Positions 1-4,961 are shown, counted from the first letter of the stretch. The stretch: 6,786 bases of DNA from Proteiniphilum sp. (GCA_031284475.1 JAISZV010000272.1:1-6786), one strand, 5' to 3'. The notes: generated from the letters alone by a model not told the origin. Made by a program: numbers and translations.

Positions 1-73
1 CATTGATGCGGCAGACCCTCAATCGGTAGCCAGGGCAAAATTGTTGGGAGATGAGATATTGGAGAATTTTTAA
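1..73 (+). CDS. C-terminal 23 residues of an unidentified protein (partial at left edge)
   Basis: An open frame runs from base 2 to a TAA stop at 71-73 and encodes a 23-residue tail that ends ARAKLLGDEILENF. The tail looks like a C-terminal amphipathic helix, but it is too short to assign a family and I do not recognise it. Only 40 bp separate its stop from the start of the next gene, with no visible hairpin or TAnnTTTG promoter between them. The two are therefore probably co-transcribed, and this gene may belong to the same glycan-related operon as the GH109-type enzyme. The reading frame is seen directly; the operon relation is inferred. Confidence 0.55.
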   Translation, partial: IDAADPQSVARAKLLGDEILENF

Positions 74-113
74 AGATGAGTATTTATAGTATCAACGCTA
101 AATAAATAATTCT

Positions 114-1544
114 ATGCAAAAACGATTGACAACCACAGCCATACTATTGGCTACTGTTTTCCTGTTCAACTGTACCAACGGCGCACAGGGGACGAAAGGA
201 CAAAAAGAGAAGTATCAACCTATCCGGACGGAAGTCCCTGCGCGTCCGGCGGGGCAAAAAGACGTGCTGGGATTAGTAACCGACAAAATAGACATTGTAC
301 GCGTCGGTTTTATCGGCCTGGGGATGCGAGGCCCGGGTGCAGTACAACGCTTCACCCACATACCCGGCATAAAGATCGTTGCCTTGTGCGACCTGTATGA
401 GAAGAAGGTAGAGAAGGCGCAGGGCATCCTCGAAAAGGCCGGTTTACCCCGCGCCGCTGCCTACAGCGGCAGTGAAGAAGCCTGGAAGGAACTCTGCCGG
501 AGAGACGATATTGACTTAGTCTACATCGCTACCGACTGGAAACACCACGCCCCCATGATGGTTTACGCCATGGAGCAGGGCAAGCATGTGGCCTGCGAAG
601 TACCCTCGGCCATGACCCTGGAAGATATATGGAATGTGGTGAACACCGCAGAGAAAACGCAGTTGCATTGCATGCAGTTGGAGAACTGCGTCTACGACTT
701 CTTTGAACTGACCACCCTGAATATGGCGCAACAGGGCCTTTTCGGTGAGGTGCTCCATGCTGAGGGATCTTATATCCATGATCTGAGCGAATACTGGGGT
801 AGTTATGAGGGGGACTGGCGCATGAAGTATAACAAGGAGTTCCGCGGAGACGTCTATGCCACCCACGGTATGGGGCCTGCCGCACAGGTGCTGGATATTC
901 ACCGTGGAGATAGGATGAATACGCTTGTGTCGATGGATACAAAACCGGTGAATATTCCCGAATACCTGATCAGGGAAAGAGGGCTGGATCGCGACAGCGC
1001 TTACCTGTTTGCCGACGGCCAACACACGATGACGATGATCCATACGGAAAAAGGAAAGACGATCCATATCCAGCACGATGTATCTTCACCGCGCCCCTAC
1101 AGCCGTATGTACCAGGTAAGCGGCACGAAAGGTTTCGCCAACAAATACCCGGAGCAGGGCTACGCCCTCCAGAGCAGCGTGTTGGCAGGGAGCGGCGTAC
1201 CCAACCATGAGAACCTGAGCGCCCATAATTATATGCCGAAAGAGGCGCGGGATACATTGATGGCGAAGTACAAGCACCGTATTCACCGCGAGTTGGAAGA
1301 GAAAGCCAAGGAGGTGGGCGGCCACGGCGGAATGGATTTCATTATGGATTACCGGTTGATCTACTGTCTGCGCAACGGTTTGCCGTTGGACATGGATGTG
1401 TATGACCTGGCGGAATGGTGCAGTCTGGCTGAGTTGAGCCGTATCTCGATAGAGAACAACAACGCGCCGGTGGAAGTGCCCGACTTTACCCGTGGTAACT
1501 GGAACAAGATACAAGGATTCAGGCATGCGTTTGTAAAAGAGTGA
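114..1544 (+). CDS. Lipoprotein Gfo/Idh/MocA-family enzyme, GH109 type (NAD-dependent alpha-N-acetylgalactosaminidase-like)
   Basis: This 476-residue protein closely resembles family GH109 glycosidases, which use a tightly bound NAD in a redox-elimination mechanism to release terminal alpha-linked GalNAc, for example from blood-group A antigen or mucin. Residues 1-19 are a signal peptide with lipobox LFNC (Cys20), so the mature protein should be a periplasmic or outer-membrane lipoprotein. A Rossmann NAD-binding loop, GFIGLGMRG, lies at 65-73. The Gfo/Idh motif EKP appears as CEVPSA at 161-166. The GH109 signatures are ENCVY at 190-194 and VYATHGMGP at 247-255, whose Tyr248/His251 match the active-site Tyr-x-x-His of the Elizabethkingia enzyme as I recall it. 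GGHGGMD (402-408) and the tail VPDFTRGNW also match. Length is normal for the family. The ATG at 114 is preferred because it supplies the signal peptide. GC content is higher than in the accessory genes downstream. The exact substrate is not proven, since related Gfo/Idh lipoproteins act on other sugars. Confidence 0.88.
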   Translation: MQKRLTTTAILLATVFLFNCTNGAQGTKGQKEKYQPIRTEVPARPAGQKDVLGLVTDKIDIVRVGFIGLGMRGPGAVQRFTHIPGIKIVALCDLYEKKVEKAQGILEKAGLPRAAAYSGSEEAWKELCRRDDIDLVYIATDWKHHAPMMVYAMEQGKHVACEVPSAMTLEDIWNVVNTAEKTQLHCMQLENCVYDFFELTTLNMAQQGLFGEVLHAEGSYIHDLSEYWGSYEGDWRMKYNKEFRGDVYATHGMGPAAQVLDIHRGDRMNTLVSMDTKPVNIPEYLIRERGLDRDSAYLFADGQHTMTMIHTEKGKTIHIQHDVSSPRPYSRMYQVSGTKGFANKYPEQGYALQSSVLAGSGVPNHENLSAHNYMPKEARDTLMAKYKHRIHRELEEKAKEVGGHGGMDFIMDYRLIYCLRNGLPLDMDVYDLAEWCSLAELSRISIENNNAPVEVPDFTRGNWNKIQGFRHAFVKE

Positions 1545-1567
1545 ACCTGAAAAGAGTATTGGCGTTA

Positions 1568-1879
1568 TCAGAGCATTGCCGCCGCTTTGCGTATTTCGGC
1601 AAGGCGGTCGGCAAGGGTCTTGTCTTGCCGTACGATCTGCATATTGTATTTTAACTGCATTCGCATAAGCAAATCGGCATTTATTCCCAATGCCGCTTCA
1701 AACAGCATTGCTGTATTGGCGGTAAGCGGTCGCCGTTCGTTAAGTATATCGTTCAATGCGGTGTAGGGAATACCCATTTGCTTTGCCAAAGAAGTTTGTG
1801 AGATTTTGCGATATTCTATCTCTTCTTTAAGCAATTCTCCCGGATGAGTAGGACAAAACCCATATCCTAAATTACCCAT
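1568..1879 (-). CDS. higA: HigA-family addiction-module antitoxin / XRE-type transcriptional regulator
   Basis: This is a 103-residue helix-turn-helix protein of the HigA family. The family's N-terminal THPGELLKEEI signature is at 11-21. The HTH spans about 26-60 (SQTSLAKQMGIPYTALNDIL, then NERRPLTANTAMLFEAALG), and the C-terminal helix ends DRLAEIRKAAAML. HigA proteins bind operators as dimers and neutralise HigB, a ribosome-dependent mRNA nuclease, in type II toxin-antitoxin systems. No HigB/RelE-like gene is present here. Upstream lies only a 31-codon ORF, 7 bp away, and the predicted promoter leaves no room for a toxin gene in the transcript. This may therefore be an orphan antitoxin or stand-alone regulator. 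The gene is convergent with the GH109-type gene, 23 bp apart, with no clear terminator between them. The HTH family is certain; toxin partnership is unknown. Confidence 0.87.
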   Translation of the reverse strand: MGNLGYGFCPTHPGELLKEEIEYRKISQTSLAKQMGIPYTALNDILNERRPLTANTAMLFEAALGINADLLMRMQLKYNMQIVRQDKTLADRLAEIRKAAAML

Positions 1880-1886
1880 AATTAAT

Positions 1887-1982
1887 CTATTTGTAATGGT
1901 TTGATAATTCTAAAATATTACACACTGTTACAATCGTTTCCGATTCTACTTTGTTTGTTGTGAACTCAAAATGAATTTTCAT
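1887..1982 (-). CDS. Possible 31-residue small protein upstream of and coupled to higA
   Basis: A small ORF starts with ATG at 1982, stops with TAG at 1887-1889, and lies 7 bp before the higA start codon. The 31-residue peptide begins MKIHFEFTTNK and ends LELSNHYK. It has no signal peptide or membrane segment and I recognise no family. A well-formed Bacteroides-type promoter (2002-2033, minus) would start the transcript only about 13 nt upstream of this ATG, so the ORF would be the first cistron, and its tight spacing to higA suggests translational coupling. It occupies the place where higB normally sits but is far too short for a RelE/HigB toxin. It could be a leader peptide, a micro-toxin, a toxin remnant or a chance ORF. 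Translation is inferred from position only. Confidence 0.42.
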   Translation of the reverse strand: MKIHFEFTTNKVESETIVTVCNILELSNHYK

Positions 1983-2001
1983 ATCGCTTTTTTGTTCTGA
2001 A

Positions 2002-2033
2002 CAAAGGTAGGTGTGTTTTTGGATATACACAAA
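2002..2033 (-). promoter_or_regulatory. Bacteroides-type promoter for the small ORF-higA unit, with candidate operator in the spacer
   Basis: On the minus strand, TTTG (2033-2030), 20 bp, and TACCTTTG (2009-2002) match the Bacteroides -33/-7 consensus (TTTG, 19-21 bp, TAnnTTTG). The expected transcription start is near 1996. The spacer contains an imperfect inverted repeat with arms GTGT (2011-2014) and ACAC (2027-2030), plausibly the site where HigA represses its own transcription. The promoter match is seen; the operator is inferred. Confidence 0.65.
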
Positions 2034-2140
2034 AAAAGTGTTTCCGGAGTTTTTATTCGGAAGTTGAATAGATTAAAATGATTTTATATTTAATTAACCA
2101 TAAACACGTATAGCAATTTTATTGTATTGCAAATATGTTA

Positions 2141-2148
2141 TATATTTG
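2141..2148 (+). promoter_or_regulatory. Likely -7 element of the hicAB promoter
   Basis: TATATTTG matches the Bacteroides -7 consensus TAnnTTTG and lies about 65 bp before the hicA ATG. No well-placed TTTG is found 19-20 bp upstream; the region there reads TTTTATTG. The -33 half is therefore weak. The predicted start near 2155 falls on a short palindrome, CCTATTAGG (2155-2163). Confidence 0.5.
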
Positions 2149-2174
2149 TATCGTCCTATTAGGGAAAGTTCAGT

Positions 2175-2186
2175 TTGCTTAAGCAA
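2175..2186. promoter_or_regulatory. 12-bp perfect palindrome in the hicAB leader (candidate HicB operator)
   Basis: TTGCTTAAGCAA is a perfect 12-bp palindrome about 20-30 bp downstream of the predicted transcription start and 27 bp before the hicA ATG. HicB antitoxins with a DNA-binding C-terminus autorepress their operons by binding inverted repeats near the promoter, so this is a reasonable operator candidate. It could also form only a tiny hairpin. The function is inferred from position and symmetry. Confidence 0.4.
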
Positions 2187-2213
2187 GATATTATTCATTT
2201 AAAAGTTCTATTC

Positions 2214-2396
2214 ATGAATTGGAACGAACTAAGGACGAAAGCCGAAGAGAAAGGCTGGGTGTTTGAGCGTCATGGGAAAAAACATGACATTTATTATCAT
2301 CCTGATAAAGACTTCAAGATTCAATTGGAGCGACATGGCTCACAAGAGGTACGAAGAGGCCTTTATTACGATTTGAAAAAGAAAATAGGGTTTTAA
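2214..2396 (+). CDS. hicA: HicA-family toxin (mRNA interferase)
   Basis: This 60-residue protein has the size and layout of HicA toxins, small dsRBD-like folds that cleave mRNA using a catalytic histidine. It begins MNWNELRTKAEEKGWVFERHG. The catalytic region reads GKKHDIYYHP (21-30), where His24 takes the place of the active-site His in the usual G-S-H-H motif. It is followed by FKIQLERHGSQEV (34-46) and a C-terminal helix, GLYYDLKKKIGF. The ATG at 2214 is chosen over an in-frame TTG at 2175, because that extension would use codons in a palindromic leader and exceed the family length. hicB follows after 68 bp, the common toxin-first order. A hairpin spans its stop codon. All residues I would expect for activity seem present, so the toxin is probably functional. 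Confidence 0.82.
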   Translation: MNWNELRTKAEEKGWVFERHGKKHDIYYHPDKDFKIQLERHGSQEVRRGLYYDLKKKIGF

Positions 2397-2408
2397 TATC
2401 CTATTTTC
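2381..2408 (+). other. Stem-loop spanning the hicA stop codon
   Basis: GAAAATAGG (2381-2389) and CCTATTTTC (2400-2408) form a perfect 9-bp inverted repeat with a 10-nt loop that contains the hicA TAA stop (2394-2396). No U-tract follows, so it is not a classical terminator. It could pause ribosomes, stabilise the hicA 3' end or reduce hicA relative to hicB. The pairing is seen; the role is inferred. Confidence 0.45.
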
Positions 2409-2464
2409 CAATCAAGTACAAACATCACCTCTTGAATGCAAACATCAATAACTATTAAAGAATT

Positions 2465-2881
2465 ATGAAAACGAATAGATCCATAGCTCTCATCGAAAAG
2501 GGTAAGGATGGTGTGTTCGGTATCTTCACGCCCGGATTAAAACATACCATAATTGGCGAAGGTAAAACGGTTATCGAAGCTAAAGAGGATTTTCAGAACT
2601 CTGTAGTCGAAATGATCGCTTCATACACCGGAGATAACAAAGAAGTTCCGGATGAATTGAAGGGAATCTCTTTTGAGTACAAATATGACATTGCCTCTTT
2701 CTTTGATTATTACGACTTCATCAACATTTCCAAATTTGCCGCACGTGTAGGAATTAATCCATCTCTTTTACGTCAATACAAAAGCGGAACAACCAATTAT
2801 ATCAGCGAGTCTCAAATGAAGAAAATAGAAGCCGCGTTACATAAAGTTGGATATGAGTTGTCGGATGTGCAATTGGTGTGA
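2465..2881 (+). CDS. hicB: HicB-family antitoxin with C-terminal DNA-binding domain
   Basis: This 138-residue protein has the two-part HicB layout. Residues about 5-75 resemble the partially degraded RNase H-like fold that binds and blocks HicA (GVFGIFTPGLKHTIIGEGKT, then a helix with EAKEDFQNSVVEMI). Residues about 86-130 form a helix-turn-helix-like segment (ISKFAARVGINPSLLRQYKSG, then SESQMKKIEAALHKVGYEL) that would bind the operon's own operator. It lies 68 bp downstream of hicA on the same strand and is followed 41 bp later by a strong intrinsic terminator, so the two genes form one operon. The ATG at 2465 gives the normal family length. The palindrome at 2175-2186 is a candidate binding site. 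Family assignment is firm for the context and good for the sequence. Confidence 0.83.
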   Translation: MKTNRSIALIEKGKDGVFGIFTPGLKHTIIGEGKTVIEAKEDFQNSVVEMIASYTGDNKEVPDELKGISFEYKYDIASFFDYYDFINISKFAARVGINPSLLRQYKSGTTNYISESQMKKIEAALHKVGYELSDVQLV

Positions 2882-2922
2882 CCGGTACAATCATCACGTT
2901 TAATCATTCAAAATTCTCACTG

Positions 2923-2953
2923 CCCGAAACATTTTGTTTCGGGTTTTTATTTT
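2923..2953 (+). terminator. Intrinsic terminator of the hicAB operon
   Basis: CCCGAAACA (2923-2931), a TTT loop and TGTTTCGGG (2935-2943) form a perfect 9-bp stem followed at once by TTTTTATTTT (2944-2953). It sits 41 bp after the hicB stop and is a textbook rho-independent terminator reading rightward. Confidence 0.92.
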
Positions 2954-2959
2954 AATATT

Positions 2960-3121
2960 ATGCGAAAATGTAATTTTGTAGCTTTCGATTTTGAGACGGC
3001 TATGAATAATCTGTTAGTAAACTCCGGGATTTTTTTTGTATTGATCTTTTTATCCTGTCTATATAATTTTTCGTACATTTGCGCCGTTGCGTGTGTCGAA
3101 TATAAATTTCTGTCGGGATAG
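2960..3121 (+). pseudogene. Possible 5' fragment of a DnaQ/DEDD-type 3'-5' exonuclease gene
   Basis: A 53-codon ORF runs from ATG at 2960 to TAG at 3119-3121. Its first 14 residues, MRKCNFVAFDFETA, look like the start of a DEDD-family 3'-5' exonuclease: a beta strand followed by the ExoI motif Asp-x-Glu-Thr (D10, E12), with the initiator Met at the usual distance. After residue 14 the similarity stops. The rest is a hydrophobic, low-complexity stretch encoded partly by an 8-T run, and it ends inside the first copy of the repeat array. I read this as the surviving beginning of an exonuclease gene broken by a rearrangement. A 9-residue motif is thin evidence, so chance similarity or an unrelated small membrane peptide remains possible. 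Confidence 0.38.
3074..3081 (+). promoter_or_regulatory. Isolated -7-like element before the repeat array
   Basis: TACATTTG matches TAnnTTTG and lies 23 bp before the first repeat unit, so a transcript would start close to the array and cross it toward the HU remnant. No TTG/TTTG occurs at 19-21 bp upstream (the nearest TTG is 30 bp away), so activity is doubtful. Confidence 0.3.
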
Positions 3122-3237
3122 AGGTAAATTTCCATGCGCATCCCCGTAAATTTCTATGCGGACAGAAATTTTTTTCCATGCGCATTGCGTGAAATTTCTA
3201 TGCGCATCCCGTGAAATTTCTCTACGCAGAGAAATTT
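3104..3237. repeat. Degenerate tandem array of about 22-bp AAATTT...ATGCGCAT units with nested inverted repeats
   Basis: AAATTT starts at 3104, 3126, 3148, 3166, 3192, 3214 and 3232, giving steps of 22, 22, 18, 26, 22 and 18 bp. The best unit is roughly AAATTTCYATGCGCATCCCG. The palindrome ATGCGCAT recurs exactly at 3134-3141, 3178-3185 and 3200-3207. Two adjacent pairs of units form perfect inverted repeats: AAATTTCT/AGAAATTT (3148-3155 with 3164-3171, 8-nt loop) and AAATTTCTC/GAGAAATTT (3214-3222 with 3229-3237, 6-nt loop). Units diverge from one another, so the array is old or under loose constraint. It is too irregular for CRISPR. It could be a protein-binding array, a REP-like palindromic element or debris of a mobile element. 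Confidence 0.75.
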
Positions 3238-3265
3238 GCGTGCATACGGACGAAAATGAGCGGCA

Positions 3266-3436
3266 ATGCGCAGCCTGAAAACGAATAATGCCAGAGTGTT
3301 GATAATTAATAACAACTTCCTCGACGAACTGCCTACCTTTTTGAAGATCGGGATGAGCATAAAGTTGGGCGATTTCGGTACCCTCCGTCTCTCGCTTTCG
3401 AGTGCGCCGACAGCCCCCGAACAGTTTAATGCATAG
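3266..3436 (+). pseudogene. C-terminal remnant of a Bacteroidetes-type HU-family DNA-binding protein
   Basis: A 56-codon ORF from ATG at 3266 to TAG at 3434-3436 encodes, at residues 19-50, FLDELPTFLKIGMSIKLGDF followed by GTLRLSLSSAPT and then APEQFNA. This matches the helix, beta-arm entry (V/I-K-L-G-D-F-G-T-L/F-R-L-S-L-S-S) and post-arm segment of the longer HU-like proteins common in Bacteroidales, normally about 120-160 residues. The N-terminal half of the HU fold is missing: an in-frame stop lies at 3257-3259 and residues 1-15 do not fit. The C-terminal extension is cut by the stop after FNA. It therefore looks like a truncated gene copy. The repeat array immediately upstream occupies the place of its lost 5' half. 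A functional micro-HU is unlikely, because the dimerisation helices are absent. Confidence 0.55.
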
Positions 3437-3441
3437 AATGC

Positions 3442-3471
3442 TTGTCTATTCGCTTAAAATGCTTACTTTTG
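3442..3471 (+). promoter_or_regulatory. Strong Bacteroides-type promoter for the beta-propeller transcript
   Basis: TTG (3442-3444), 19 bp, and TACTTTTG (3464-3471) fit the Bacteroides promoter consensus in both elements and spacing. The expected start is about 3475-3480, exactly where the 10-bp inverted repeat of the leader begins. It would give a leader of about 150 nt before the lipoprotein gene. Confidence 0.68.
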
Positions 3472-3479
3472 CGCTCATA

Positions 3480-3573
3480 AGTGGTGATAGTTTTTATTAC
3501 TTGTATTTGTTTGTATAACTACCAAAAAGATAGTGCTTATACCCAATTATCACCACTATTCCTCGTTTTTTTT
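3480..3573 (+). promoter_or_regulatory. Candidate structured 5' leader RNA (or small inverted-repeat element)
   Basis: AGTGGTGATA (3480-3489) and TATCACCACT (3548-3557) are a perfect 10-bp inverted repeat enclosing 58 nt. Inside, GTATAA (3513-3518) pairs with TTATAC (3537-3542), and CTA (3519-3521) with TAG (3531-3533). An alternative pairing, ATAGTG (3530-3535) with CACTAT (3554-3559), would disrupt both stems. Eight T's follow at 3566-3573, 8 nt after the outer stem. The predicted transcription start coincides with the first base of the outer stem. Together these suggest a folded leader, possibly an attenuator. The alternative is a 78-bp miniature inverted-repeat element, though no target duplication is seen. 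No known riboswitch class is recognised. Confidence 0.45.
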
Positions 3574-3596
3574 CTTTATATTCAACTATTTAAAAG

Positions 3597-3635
3597 ATGA
3601 GAAACTTAAATATCCAAAATATAAATAAAATATGA
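3597..3635 (+). CDS. Possible 12-codon leader ORF overlapping the lipoprotein start
   Basis: ATG at 3597 opens a 12-residue ORF (MRNLNIQNINKI) whose TGA (3633-3635) overlaps the start codon of the next gene in an ATGA junction. Such overlaps can couple translation. The peptide is very short and AT-rich, so chance is a serious alternative. Confidence 0.2.
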   Translation: MRNLNIQNINKI

Positions 3636-4801
3636 GAATCATCATTTATCTTTTATTCGTATTCGGTTTTGTTTTTTCATGCTGCACCCGTTCCATTCAA
3701 GAACAAACGCCAATACCGTTGATTGCGGTGAATATAGACAGGATGGAAACATTGGAATTATCAGATTTTTTTGCGGATATTACGTATGTTCCTTTGGCTG
3801 ATTCGTTTTTGGTAAGTACGATTGAGCGAGCCAAAATATATGAAGACAAATTATTTTTATTGACAAACGAAAGCGTGCTTGTTTTTGACGTCAATTCGGG
3901 TAGATGCCTGTCGCGCGTGAAGCATTTGGGGGGAAGCCCCGACGAATGTATTTCGTTGTACGACATGCTTTATGATAAAAATGAAAATGTGATCGAACTA
4001 TTGGATGAACAAAAAGTGTTGCGATATGGATTTGACGGCCATTTTATAAGCGAATTTAAAACCTCTTTTACTTCTTTCTCGTTTCATAAAATCACTCCGT
4101 CCACGTATATCTTCTACAATAATAACATGATTTCGGATCATACGGATTGTAACTTAGTCCGGTACGACGCGAATGCGTTAAAAATTACCGCTTCTTATTT
4201 CCCGATAGATAAACATCTGGCGAGCTATTTTTTTACGACAAACACAAGTAGTTTCAGTTCGGAGACAAATCCTTCTTTCCATTTTTGCCCTTCGGATACC
4301 ATCTATGGTTTTACGGATGATTATGAACCGTATGCCAAATATGTACTGGATTTTGGAAAACATCACACGCCATCCCGGTTTTATGAGGAAGACTACAGCG
4401 ACATACTTGACTTTTCTACGAAAGCCGTTCGTCAGGAGTATATATATCTATTTGGCAATTTCTACGAAAATAATTATATGGCGGCGCTTTTTATTCGTAA
4501 CGACAAAAATGTTTATTGGGCGTTATATGATAAAAATAAACAAACCGTACATGCGATAGATCGCTGGAGGGACGACCATCACTCCCGGACATTTATTCCT
4601 TTGACATACGGCAATGGCCCGTTTATTATGGATGAAACATATTTGTATTTCTTCTTACAGCCGGATCAATTGATCGATTTAATGGAAAACGAAAACCGCT
4701 CGGCCTTGCAGGAAAACCAACTTGATACCCTCTATCACTCACCTGTTTTTTCCGAACAATCCAATCCGATTATAGTCAAATGCAAATTTAAGAACTTATG
4801 A
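3632..4801 (+). CDS. 6-bladed beta-propeller lipoprotein
   Basis: This 389-residue protein resembles the Bacteroidales 6-bladed beta-propeller lipoproteins (DUF5128/DUF4934-like). Residues 1-16 are a hydrophobic signal peptide ending in lipobox VFSC (Cys17, with a second Cys18), so the protein should be lipid-anchored in the cell envelope. The family's opening segment is present: LELSDFFADITYVPLADSFL (41-60) followed by blade-like strands such as AKIYEDKLFLLTNESVLVFD and the G-R-C-L-S-R/HLGGSPDE turn. Further short strand-turn repeats fill the rest. No enzymatic motif is visible; relatives are thought to be ligand- or carbohydrate-binding envelope proteins, but function is largely unknown. 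Codon use is AT-rich compared with the GH109-type gene. A strong promoter and structured leader precede it. A second start codon overlaps its stop (4798), suggesting a lost partner gene. Confidence 0.72.
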   Translation: MRIIIYLLFVFGFVFSCCTRSIQEQTPIPLIAVNIDRMETLELSDFFADITYVPLADSFLVSTIERAKIYEDKLFLLTNESVLVFDVNSGRCLSRVKHLGGSPDECISLYDMLYDKNENVIELLDEQKVLRYGFDGHFISEFKTSFTSFSFHKITPSTYIFYNNNMISDHTDCNLVRYDANALKITASYFPIDKHLASYFFTTNTSSFSSETNPSFHFCPSDTIYGFTDDYEPYAKYVLDFGKHHTPSRFYEEDYSDILDFSTKAVRQEYIYLFGNFYENNYMAALFIRNDKNVYWALYDKNKQTVHAIDRWRDDHHSRTFIPLTYGNGPFIMDETYLYFFLQPDQLIDLMENENRSALQENQLDTLYHSPVFSEQSNPIIVKCKFKNL

Positions 4802-4898
4802 AAAAAGGTCGTTGACTCTGGCTGTCAAATTGTTGCCCGGCGGATAATGAGCACTTGAGTTGATAGCGGACTGTGTTTACTATCCCCTGTGCGCTATA

Positions 4899-4928
4899 AA
4901 CAAAATTTCCGCAAGAACTACATGCGGA
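4899..4928 (-). terminator. Weak terminator-like hairpin downstream of the LuxR-type gene
   Basis: Reading leftward, TCCGCA (4928-4923) and TGCGGA (4913-4908) form a 6-bp stem with a 9-nt loop followed by AATTTTGTTT. It lies 33 bp beyond the stop of the minus-strand regulator gene and between convergent genes. The stem is short, so it is only a candidate. Confidence 0.35.
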
Positions 4929-4961
4929 TTAATGCAATTGACCTATTTCCTCAAATTAAAT

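Noticed and set aside
516..1526. Long minus-strand open frames (516-1076 and 1086-1526) opposite the GH109-type gene
   Set aside because: They lie wholly inside a strongly supported gene on the other strand, show no family motif, and follow from its codon bias.
2042..2062. TTCCG/CGGAA inverted repeat in the hig-hic intergenic region
   Set aside because: It has only 5-bp arms with an 11-nt loop, in AT-rich DNA where such matches arise by chance, and it does not align with either promoter.
2175..2213. TTG start giving a 73-residue HicA
   Set aside because: The extension is beyond family length and falls in a palindromic leader. The ATG at 2214 gives the standard size.
3104..3237. CRISPR array
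   Set aside because: Units are about 22 bp, directly abutting and divergent. There are no spacers of constant length and no cas genes in the window.
2947..3360. Overlapping minus-strand ORFs with MRMEI/MRMEK-like starts
   Set aside because: Their starts and repeated residues come from the ATGCGCAT and AAATTT repeat units, frames overlap each other, and no protein family is visible.
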